64,000 bases of DNA from contig NC_090128.1 in the NCBI RefSeq assembly GCF_040581485.1, positions 38,780,931-38,844,930 of the forward strand. Reading direction: 5' to 3'. The position numbers and the translations under genes were made by a program. This document shows positions 39,912 through 50,700 of the stretch, piece after piece. Under the pieces are notes generated by a model, which had not been told where the DNA came from, did no database searches, and saw only the letters and a program-made list of their open reading frames with translations. The stretch is from Linepithema humile (taxonomy: Eukaryota; Arthropoda; Insecta; Hymenoptera; Formicidae). Every line of letters begins with the position of its first letter. Position 1 is the stretch's first letter.

Positions 39912-42900
39912 ATGGAATTAAAACTGCTGCAGTTGTTTGTGATACAATGCCGGCTGGGTCAAATCGTACTGAAAGTCCTGGAAAGATTTCTGTGGATCGT
40001 AGAAAAGTGCGCAGAATGGAGTTTGCCCGATGAAGAGATTCCTAGAGGTGCGATCTATAAATCGTAATTGTTGTGTTCTAATATATAATTCAAGTGTAAC
40101 CGACAATCGAACATGCGTCAATCGATCTTTCAGACGAGAACGGGAAGATTCTGGAAAAGCTGGAACTCGTGAGACCCCTGCCGTGGATCTTGTTCTTGCC
40201 GAGCTTGATTATCCTTCGTATAATCAAAATATCACTGAACATAATCATTTTTTTATTGGGTTTCTCTCTAATCACGGCGAATGATTTGGTACGTTCACTT
40301 TCACGCGATTAGAGCTTAGTGTTAGCGAAGAAAGCAGATTTCATGCTACTTTGACCATTTCATCATTTAAAATTCTCCCGTTTTATCATATTCGCATTTA
40401 AATACTTCAATTCTCTCACATCGTTCACCACGTTAATCGCACGCCGAATATCTTTCACGCAGGTAAAATTCACGCAGAAATTACGGATGCACCTGATTGC
40501 TCTGAAGTGCAGCGAGATGGAAACGAGACACTACAAGGTGAGATCGCTTCCTTGTCGTGTTGAAATGCGTGGCGAAATGTCTTACGACGTCTTACTTTAG
40601 AAAGATAATAAAATTAGCACGATAATAGTCTCGATGGTGGGTGTAGGACAAGAGGTCGTCGATGAACGAGGCCAAGCAGGCCCTGATCAAGTCCATTCGT
40701 CTGACTCTGTCGAGTCTGTCCTGCCTGGATGCGTCCAAACCCTCCCTGTCACCACCGCCCACTAAAATTCACGTTAGTAGCGCCCTCGATCTCGATGCAG
40801 TAAGTAGAGCGCATCGTCATTGGTTTCTGCTACGACGTAAACGGCGTGCGCGTATCGGGATGCATAAAACAACACCCTTCCCGCGCGGAATGTTAAAAAT
40901 AACAATTCACTTCCCTCACGAATTCAAGCAATATTTTCGATTTCGCATCTATTCTGTAATTGTTTTAATTAACACTGTCATTTGTATATCTTTGGTGTCT
41001 TGTATTTCTAAACCTTTATGTTTTCATAAGCTATCTGTGGGGATTTGTATACTTTTTTTTAATATATTATTAGAAATCTTGAGAAACGAGTGTCAGAGAT
41101 TATCGTAAAGTGAAACGAAATGTATTCGATAAAACAGCGAAACATGTCTTTAAGGTAACAACGACATTGGAAGAAAACTCGGTGACTGAATCAATGGATT
41201 CGATAAAGCGGAGAGGCTCGATAAACTCGGCTGAGCAGGATAAAGAGAAACAAAAGACTCGGCAAGAAGAACTAAATCAATCGACCGATTCGAGTGATTC
41301 CGAATATGTTGTGAGTGCGCATATTAACTTTAGATAGATTTAATTAAAAATCTGGAACTCGTCCTTTCTTTCCTCTTTTATTCAGAAAATAATCACGTTA
41401 TCTAAGGAAAGCAAAAAACATATTTACAATCAATTTACAGATTCGAAAAAAGCTCAATGACTTTGACCCTTCTTTTTCGATAGCGGCGATCGCTCACGAT
41501 TCATTTATATTTTTAGTTCGGCGAACGCACACGTACGTGTGCTTTCGCACGATTTATCTTATTTTGCTATCATCTTTTCAGTGCTCCGTGGACCGAGACA
41601 ATTCGAGCATAAATTCCGACTCCAACACCAGCGTGTCCTCGAATGAGCTTAACGATCTCATCCAAGATATTCAGAAGTGGCACGAAGAAGAAAGAAAGGC
41701 GGATCAAAACCAGCAGTTCATGGATGCCGAGCGAGCTTCCACGAACGTCGAACAAGCTGCCACGAACGTCGAACAAGCTGCCACGAATGCCGAAAAAGCT
41801 ACCATGGACGCCGAACAAGCTACCGTGGACGTTGAGCAAGCTACCGTGGACGCCGAACAAGCTACCGTGGACGTTGAGCAAGCTGCCGTGGACGTCGAGC
41901 AAGCTGCCTCGGACACCGAACAAGCTGCCACGGACACCGAACAAACTGTCGCGGACGCCGAACAAGCTACTCCCGAGCAGGTAAAATAAATTGAAAAATA
42001 GCACAAAATTTTTTGCAAAATTAATCTCTTGACGAGCGGTTGGCTCGCGTAATTCGAACTTGCGCACTCAAGCGAGAGTAGGTGAATATATAAATTTCGT
42101 CATATTATACTTCCCACCTGTACTTTCAAAATTTATTAAAAGAGATACGAAGGTGATTGAAAATACCTGCACCTTCGTCTTGACATGATTTTCTGTGCGG
42201 TGCAAATCGAGCGACATCGAGAAGCGCTGCCGGCGCCTTTTTTAGGGACGACGCTCTTTTATACACACGCGGAAAAATTTTATATAAAAAATTACGGCAG
42301 TAGCCGCGGATCATAAAGGGAATTATGAGTTTAAATACTGGCCATTATGTGAAAAATATAGTGAAAATTTTTATAATTCCTTCATAATCCGCGACTACTG
42401 CCACACCGCAGTAATTTTTGATGAAAAATTTTCTCCGTGCAAAAACGAGGTTATTTAATGAATCTAGAAATCGTCGGCGAAAGAAAGCCGCGATAAGGTA
42501 GAGGAACGCTATTCGAGTTCGCGACGTATTGACTCGTCGGAGTATCATACGTCCGACAGATCCAGTCAGGAGGGCGATTTGATTTTCTACTCGCCGATCA
42601 GCTCGGACAGTGACACGCCGAAGGAGTGTTCGAAGTCGTCGGCGCCGATCGCCGAGAGTAAGTGATCTGTCTGTGTCACCTGCGGCTGCGGACTTTTCAT
42701 AGGCTTATCACTTAACACTGTGAAATCAGCGTACTTTTCATACTTTTTATATTCGGCAGTGCGCTGGCTTCTCACTATCCGCCGTTCCTCTTGCATGTGC
42801 ACTCGCTTCCATTCGCATCATCCGAGCATTACGCTTTGTGTCATGGGACGATTAACAGCTGAAGAGTGGTATTTTGTGTATGCAAATAAACCGATGTCAA

Positions 42901-43444
42901 CGAAAAAAATTGTAAAAATACGAGAAGAGAGACATCTTGCGTCGTACAATATTTCCGTATCGATACATACGTATCGAAATTTGAATTAATTCTAATTGCC
43001 ACTCCCGTTATCATTCACATTTTATATCATAGCATTCGCAACACGCTTTCTTTACGAAAAATGTCATAATTGTATTTTTGAAGAGTGTCTTCTTTTGCAA
43101 TTATAATTTAAATGTATATTGTTTCACATAAATATAGTTAATCGTTAAATTTTCTAGAGCCAGTCTCCGGGGACAGCCTGAAGACAGCCGAGTTCATCAA
43201 TGGCGAAATATGTTTCAGCTCAGCATCTACGGTTTCAGGTACACGATGTTCACTTTTTGCCGCTACGTCGCTGTGTCAGAATTATTTATATGTAATCGCT
43301 CCAACGAATTGATATTCTCTTTCGATAGAGTTGAAGTCACTCGAAAAGGCCAACAACGGCGCTGTAGTGGACAAGCGCGGTGCAAACGCGAGTAAGTGTC
43401 ACAAGGGTAAACGCACGAGTCACAGCAACCGTAGGAAAAAATAA
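39912..43444 (+). CDS. Unrecognised membrane-anchored Ser/Glu-rich protein with heptad repeats
   Basis: Exons 39912-40047, 40134-40288, 40463-40537, 40647-40799, 41155-41310, 41582-41980, 42468-42657, 43158-43238 and 43329-43444 join in phase into about 486 aa. An in-frame TAG at 39861 supports the ATG at 39912. Residues 5-40 are amphipathic and hydrophobic. Residues about 63-94 are strongly hydrophobic (WILFLPSLIILRII, then SLNIIIFLLGFSLITA), suggesting one transmembrane segment or a membrane hairpin. The rest is hydrophilic, Ser/Asp/Glu-rich and probably disordered. Residues 275-358 are 12 tandem heptads of EQAxxDx type (see the repeat entry), which could form a coiled coil. The C-terminus is Lys/Arg-rich (GKRTSHSNRRKK). 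I recognise no family and assign no function. A GTAAGT at 43392, before the stop, could create another C-terminus. AATAAA at 44310-44315 is a possible 3' end. Confidence 0.75.
41729..41980 (+). repeat. Twelve 21-bp units encoding tandem heptads
   Basis: Exactly 252 nt run as 12 consecutive 21-bp units (ERASTNV, EQAATNV, EQAATNA, EKATMDA, EQATVDV and so on), ending flush at the splice donor after GAGCAG. Nucleotide identity between neighbouring units is high, so expansion looks recent. The frame is kept in all units. Open frames on the opposite strand over this block are shadows of the repeat. Confidence 0.9.
42265..42444. mobile_element. Hairpin-forming MITE in an intron of the unknown gene
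   Basis: The left arm (42270-42322), running from gcggaaaaattttatataaa to cataaagggaattat, is mirrored on the right (about 42374-42441) by ataattccttcataatccgc through gaaaaattttctccgtgc. Arms of about 55-65 bp with some mismatches enclose a loop of about 50 bp. There is no coding content. A short non-autonomous TIR element is the simplest reading. Confidence 0.6.
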
Positions 43445-46400
43445 TTAATCAATGTAAGGGAAACGAGGAAGAGAGGGCGAGAGTGAGAAGGAGAGAACAA
43501 TAGCTTCATGAAGCTTCTCGTCGCGCGAGAAAGAGATTACAATCGTATCGGTGATACAATATCGCCCCGTATCGGACGTCATCGACAGTTACGCAATTGT
43601 CGTGGATCAAGTGCGATGTGGTGGAAGAGATTAAATGTCGCTGTTATATTTCAGCGCCACCGCTACAGTCGCTGAGATAAAACAAAGATATCAAGCTTAT
43701 CGGTATATTTGAGTAAAATTTACGTTTTTCAAAAAATTTCCGAGTTATCGGAATTAGCCGACGAAATTTGCTTTTAACGTAGAGGTTTTGTCGGAGCAGA
43801 GCTGTTTAAAAAATTAGAATTTTCAGACGGTACATGGTTTCATATGATAGAGAAGATATGGTGGAGAAGACTATATCTGTTATACTCTAGCGCCTCCATT
43901 AGTCGCTGAGATAAAACAAAGATATCAAGCTTATCGATGTAGTAAAATCTAAGTAAAATTCTCTATCCGAGTGGAACTCTTAAAACATATTTTCTAGTTA
44001 TCGGAATTATTCGATCTTTTAGCGAGAGATTCGATTGTCGGAACAGAGCTGTTTCAAAGATTACGATTTTCAGACGCTCTCCGCGTCGCGCTCGCTTCAG
44101 CGCAATATCGCGCCCCTTTGGATAATAATGTAATTATAAGTTTGTGCAATATGTAATCGGAGAAAAAAAAAACAGCGCAAGCGCTGTTTCTGAGTCTCTC
44201 GAAATCCACGGTTTAAGAGATCTACGCTCATCGTAAATCAATATAATTCGACGGCAGATAAGATTTGCGGAGGATTCTAGATGCAATTTAGCGACTAGAA
44301 AAATTTCCGAATAAAACCGGTTATTTTATTTCTCCGAATCTCTGGTTCAGCGATAAGCTGCACTTTCGATTCGGAAACTTTGTATTCAAGGCAATCACGG
44401 ATATAAATTGTATCTAAATCGCGGCGGTGTGTTCAAAGTACACAGACATTATCATATTTAGACGAAACATCATGTTTACGACAATTATGTAACTGTGATT
44501 ACAAACCGTGGATGCGCTGTTCTTTTTTCTCGATAATGCAAAACGCAACGTGTGCGAAAATGTGGCTAAAGTCTGCATGTTATTTTCGGAATGTTGTTGA
44601 ACTGATTTTCTCGGGTACTCGCTTATTTGTATAATCGCATACACATGTATGCAGTAATGATTATTACGTCTTAAATTTGAGTCGGCGAGCAATACGATTC
44701 AAAAGTCAGTGAAAATTCCTTTTTAATTGACGCGCATAATAATATTCCACATAAAATGTAAGCCTTTTGTCTTTTGTAAAACGAGAAGATAGAAAATGAT
44801 ATAGAAAATGATTTACATTACATTTTCTGAATTTACTTCATTCTAAGCCAAATAAGATGAACAATTTGTTATTTTTAATAAATTATTAGTTAAAGCATTA
44901 ATTAACTTTTTAATTAAATATTTTGTTTAAGTTATAATAATTATATATTGATTCTATGTCCTTTTTTTCGGCGATAAAAATATTAACAGCATTCATCATT
45001 TATTCACGCGATACACAGAAAAATAAAACTATCATCGTCACGTTCATTCACATACATTGTCTGTAGTCTGTTCATTTTTATTCAATCATTAAAATATAAA
45101 ATACGCACAAATCATCGACAACAATGTAATTCATATTTTCATTTTTTTTTTAAATGTACAATAATGTTAAGATTATTTTATATTGCCATCGCTAAATGTA
45201 AATTGTGTTAAGATCATACGATAATAAATTATTTGATCATACAAATGCTCCTTTTCATTGCAGCGAACGTTTCGTTATTAAAACAACCGAGAGTCACAAT
45301 ATCGTCGTACATCCGCAACGATAAAGCGGCGTAAATCAATACCGGGCAAAATAATTGATAGCTCGTTCCGACTTGCGTTATCTTTCGAGGCGCAAATTTT
45401 TGCGTCGCTCAAAAATTATTTCAATCTTTCGCACACCACGATTACAGCAATTTCTTCCCTACCTTGCCATAAAATTATTAGAGATACCGAGCACGTTCTT
45501 TTTTTTCTTTCTTTTTTTTCTGCGACGCGCAACACAACTCGCCCTTATCGCTCTAAAATTGCGATAAGCAGAGATTAGACCCATATGTCATAGATTTGCC
45601 GGATAGACAGATAAACGGTGTCACGGTGCCCTGAAACTTTAATGAAGAAGACGATAGTGCACTCGCATTTACGAATTACATCATTGTGAACTGCATTGCT
45701 GATCTCGCGACCGATAATAACGACTATTAATAATAACGCCGCTCAACATTGTCAACTATTCGTCATTAAGCGCGCGGACAAAGTTGATGTTTTTCTCAGC
45801 GATAATTGCAACAGCTGAAATCGCGGCGCGAAGATTGGCTTATCGGCTGCATACCGATGCATAAATAAATACAGATAGAGAGGGAAAAGTTGTTATTTTA
45901 TCAAGTGCACTCGTGACAGGCTCTGTTCGGTAGCACTTGTCGGTTAAGCCGCGGATACTTCATCTCGAGGGTCTCTCATCATTAACAAATTGTAAGGTAC
46001 AACTGTCGAGTAGCAACAATTGGTTCGATAATCTCACATGCTGTTGCTGTCTCTCAACTTTCGATTCAATTGTCTCATGCCACTGTTATCTGAAATGCCT
46101 TCGTTATTTTTTTTTTGTACATATAATTTTTGCATTACACTGAGATGGTACTCAATACGATTATTCAATATCATGATTATCCATGTGCCGATATTGTACC
46201 GATATTGAACACGCACTGGATAAAAGACTGATTGTGACGGCGCGCGATCCAAGCAATATAATTACGAAATAATATCGATAACGATGGTAAAAATACGCCC
46301 GTGTTCGCTGTAATTGCGCTGCGTCAGTTTAGTCTAATAGAAAATCCTAACATGGCAAATCGCTATCTATTTGTCCGATATCTTGAAATTATTTATACGT

Positions 46401-47676
46401 GACAGATACAACAATCTGTAATTTAGTTCTTTTTTTACTAGCTCGCAGCTAGAGATGCGAACAGCAGATAAAGATTTTCCGCCTTCTAATCTCTCCTTGT
46501 AAGTAACACGTGCATTTTGGAGATATATTGGATTGTGTAATAAGTGATTTCGTATTTTGCAATAGACTGTGTATTGCTTTCTACGCAGAACATTTCTACG
46601 CACGACGGAACTCGACAAATATTTAATTCACGTGTTGATCAAACGTTCCTTGTCCGACAAAAAAATCCGAAATTATTACGCAATCCAATACACTTCACAT
46701 CTATGTATAATATATGTATGAAAATTGTGTTTTAAATAATATATATTATATAGATCAAATAAAAAGAATTATCTTAATTCAGAAAGCAATTGCATCGTTT
46801 AATTTATTTATAAGACAAAAGCCCTATAGATTATATACACGAAAGAAGTATTGATTTTTCGAAATAATTTAAATATATACAGATAAACAGTTATGCAAAT
46901 ATACGTTTTTTCCAAGTAGATCGAAAAGACTGGATAATATTTCGGGTTGACGTTACACGATTTGCGGTAGTCTAATCTATATGTAGGTGTTATCACTTAG
47001 ATAACGTTGCCTGAGCTCCCCTATCAGGTAGCTATATTTTTGATAATATATAGGTGATCGATATATCGCATAGTTCTCAGTAAAGCGGCTATCACGTTTC
47101 AGAGTAATCCGGTGTTCTATCCTATAATAATCTTTATAAAATTTCACAGTGCCGCATTGTTTCTCCAATAAACATTTGTCGAGCAAACATAACGACTTGA
47201 CATTTACATTACAAAAGAAGTGAGAATTCCGAAACTAAATTTTCAAAAATTAGTGGTGATTACGTCATTTTTCGCTCTCGGTTGCATTTATCGTACAGTC
47301 AATTTTTCCGTGAAGATAAGTGAATTAATCTGCCGCGTCTATAGATTTCATCATTTCTTTCTCGCGTTTAAATTCATCGGCAAGCTCTTGTCGCGAAGTC
47401 ATTATTAAAAAAAAAAAAAAAAAAAAATATGATACATCAACACAAAACACGTGTAGGATTTTCGAGAAATGTGAGCGTTCCACCTGAGTTTTTACTAGCG
47501 GAAAAAGAAGTTATGCATTGAAGCTGCGTAATCGTGAAGGAATTCTTCTGACTGACTCTTCTATGAGTCCGCTGACGGCAATACGTTTTTGACTCTGCGG
47601 GATATTTTTCAACTTTTTACCGGACACGCAAAGACTAACACGTTTATTATCGCGACAGTGATAGAAGGTGAAAAAA
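43445..47676. other. Intergenic region between the unknown gene and vnd
   Basis: No coding exon was recognised. It contains a tandem pair of diverged units at 43615-44085, a small perfect hairpin at about 44168-44187 (AAACAGCGC, two bases, GCGCTGTTT), and a poly-A run at 47406-47427. The last part must hold the promoter of the distal vnd first exon, but no clear core motif was seen. Confidence 0.45.
43615..44085. repeat. Tandem pair of diverged units of about 235 bp
   Basis: Copy 1 spans about 43615-43850 and copy 2 about 43853-44085. Both share AGTCGCTGAGATAAAACAAA followed by GATATCAAGCTTATCG (at 43667 and 43901), then a GTTATCGGAATTA block and a GTCGGA.CAGAGCTGTTT block in the same order. 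The spacers between blocks have diverged. No open frame is conserved between copies. Confidence 0.8.
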
Positions 47677-47759
47677 ATGGCTTCCGGATACGACGATTGT
47701 TATGACAATTCCTGGCATTTAATACCGCCGGATTACGTCAGCAACGAGGAGGATTACAG
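47677..47759 (+). CDS. vnd: Candidate distal alternative first coding exon of vnd
   Basis: ATG at 47677, with an in-frame TAG 15 nt upstream, opens MASGYDDCYDNSWHLIPPDY and ends NEEDY with two leftover bases AG before GTAAAA. This phase 2 ending is identical to that of the proximal first exon, so both create Arg when joined to the exon at 58667. The resulting protein would be about 301 aa with a different, acidic N-terminus ahead of the TN motif. The reading frame and phase support it; transcript evidence is needed to tie it to vnd and not to another gene. Confidence 0.6.
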
Positions 47760-50700
47760 GTAAAAAGTTCAATGGTGCAAAAAATGTGATTTATTGCAAG
47801 TATTTATACTTGAAAAAATAGCCATTTTTCAGTAACTGACTTATTTTTTTATAGATATTATTAAATAAAAACTCAGAATCGGACAAAAATGTTCAGTGCC
47901 AAATACAAAATTGTTTTAAGCCAAGTTAATTGTAAAATAATTATAAAATGTCACTTTTTTAAAGAAAAAATAAATTTTACAAAGAAAAATTTATAACTAA
48001 ATTATAAATATTATCAAATTTAATATTATTATAACAAATAATCCCGCGTAAGGCATAATTATCGAAAGTGCAATTTATCGTACAGAGAAGATAAGCAGAT
48101 TTCGTTATCGCAAATGCTGATTTAATCTGTTTTTCATTAAAAAAGAAAAGAAAAAGATTGATCGCGCCGTTAATCTTAAAATATGCTAAAAGAATTACCT
48201 GATCTTTGCGCTTTCACGCGGGCGATTAACATATCCGATTAAGCAGATAGCACCGGAAACCGGAAACGAGCGTTTAAGAGCAGTCACGCATATCGGTTAG
48301 GCGAATCCTTCGGCGTAGAGTGGTACGCCTTGTTACACACCGGGACATACACGAGAAGCGAAAGGGCCGTGCGGTATGCCGACACCTGTTGGTTTCCATC
48401 ATAAATTTCGGATTAATCGTATTCGCTACAATACGATTCCGCTGTTTCCCCGTTCGTTCGCTGCACCTGCAAGATCACAAGTCGTCGAATCAGAACGGGC
48501 GATTATTTAATGTATTACACCTCGCTGATTCTTATTCTTATTTTTCTTAATCTTTATTTAAATCTTTAAATCTTACAATTTATCTTTTATTAATCTTAAT
48601 TCTTAATTTCTATGTGTACGTAACGCGTCGTAAATATTTTACTTTCTTTCAAGTGATTACATTTGATCATAAGTCATGCGAAATTAAGAAACAAAAAATA
48701 TCATTTTTAATACGTTAAATATACAAACCAAGTGTTTGAAGAAAAGTTATACATAAATATATAATAATTTCTGTACGATATTAACTAATAATTAGATTTG
48801 ATGTAATTAATGGTTTTATTGCATTAGTGATTTAATTCATTTTTTTAAACTTAGCCCAATTAATTAAATAGAATAATTAGTCTTAAAAAAAGTTTAATAA
48901 AAATTAATTAAAAAGTTTATAGTGTTTAATATCTTTTTTCCATTTTTTGAACAAAAAAAACAAATTAGACTGTTGTGCTGTAGTTTCCAATTTCTAATAA
49001 CCTCATGTTCTTCAAACCATAAATATATCCCTTCACTTATTGCTTTCACCAACTTCCTTCAATTTACACACCCAATATCATGAACGAGAAAAATACAAAG
49101 TTCTCAAATGTGCATCATTCGGGGTAAATATTAAAAAAGCAGATTTTCCACCGTTTATACCTATGTGAACCGTTAGCAAGGATTTAGCCGTGAAAAAGCC
49201 GCTTGAAATAGCATCTTGAACCGTTCGTGAAGAATAGCTGGTGGTCTCTAACGAGCTGTGTCGAGTCTGAGTCACGTTTGAAAACCATATATGGTTTTCG
49301 AAAGTGACCCGAAGAGAGGTAGAGGGCTGTTTTACAGAAAAGGGCTGTTTTACAGAAGAGGACTATCCTCTTCTCTTGACAGGCTCCTTGAATTAGGACA
49401 CTAAAAAGTTTGTCAGCCCACCCGTCGCCCGACCTGCCTTGCGCCGCGTGTTACGTTCATTCATACCTCACGGGGCCCGCTGACCCTTTTGTGCCGACTT
49501 CATGAATGAACGTGAGGCTCCTTTCTTCCTTCAAATCCTTCGCCAAATTCCGTCGACTTTTTTTCAGGTGGTTTCGATGAGAGAGTTATTTTCTGCAGCA
49601 CTCTCTTTCTCCCTTTGAAAGAGTACAACTTTGACGTCGATAATGCCAATTTAATTTATTAGTAGAATTTCATAGTTTAGTAGAAAAATTATTTTAAAAA
49701 ATTGTAAAACATACGAACATTAAAAAAATATAAAACACGAGAAAAATCTATAATGTGAGAATGCAATTTAAAAAAATGGATTTTTACATCATTATTACTA
49801 CATTTTCGAAGATTATCCTATTTAAACATACGTGTATAAAATCAAATTTGCCAATTCCATGTAAAATATCATATTTTAATATAGAAAAACAAATTTCTTT
49901 GTAAGATTTATGAGTATGTTACGGACAATATTCCCCTTAAATCTGAAAACAATATTACAAAATATTTTGAAACTTAATGAGAGACGAATTCTGATATGTT
50001 TATTTGTCGTTAGAAAATTACATTGTGTCAATTTTCTTCGCCATTCTAAAGTGAAGCACAAGTATTAATAACTGTCTAAACACTAAATAAGATTTCACAA
50101 AAGAAGAACTCTTATTCAGCCACTATTTAACATGAAAAATGGACATCGATCATCATATTTCTTTACGGACAAACTTAACAAGTCATCTAGAGCTTGTTGC
50201 ACGCACGTAAAATGAGTCTCTAATGATCTCTAATTAGCTTTAGATCGACAGATGCAGAAGAATGTAAGATTTAATCTTTGAGAGACTCGACTAATCTTTC
50301 TCGAAATTTACCAAGTTTTAATCGATTCATATACTTGAGTTTTTTTGCTTATCTTCTTTTGTAAAACGGAATTTTTTTAAAATATGCACCGGCACGTACT
50401 ATAATAATAAATATGGCTTACTGACAAGGTCTCTTGTTTTTTTTTTTGGCTGGTGGTAGGTATTTATATTGTGTAAATGACAGAATATATCCGGGTCATT
50501 TATAGATAGTCTCATTCATTGTAATGCATTTCCGGCGCGTTTCTAAATTTCAGGTAGATTTCTGTGAGGTCTCTAAGGTGTCAAGTGGTAGTCTAGAAGT
50601 GGTAGTACTAGAAAAACGAATAATTCAGAAGATTTTCGACACAACTTTTCGACTATACCTGTAAATTTTTCTAGTGATTATTTCTGGAAATTCCGGATTG

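Noticed and set aside
41570..42067. Minus-strand open frames over the heptad array
   Set aside because: Periodic shadows of the 21-bp repeat; the plus-strand frame has matching splice borders.
44160..44190. Small perfect hairpin as a transcription terminator
   Set aside because: Intrinsic terminators of this type are a bacterial feature; here it is just a short inverted repeat in intergenic insect DNA.
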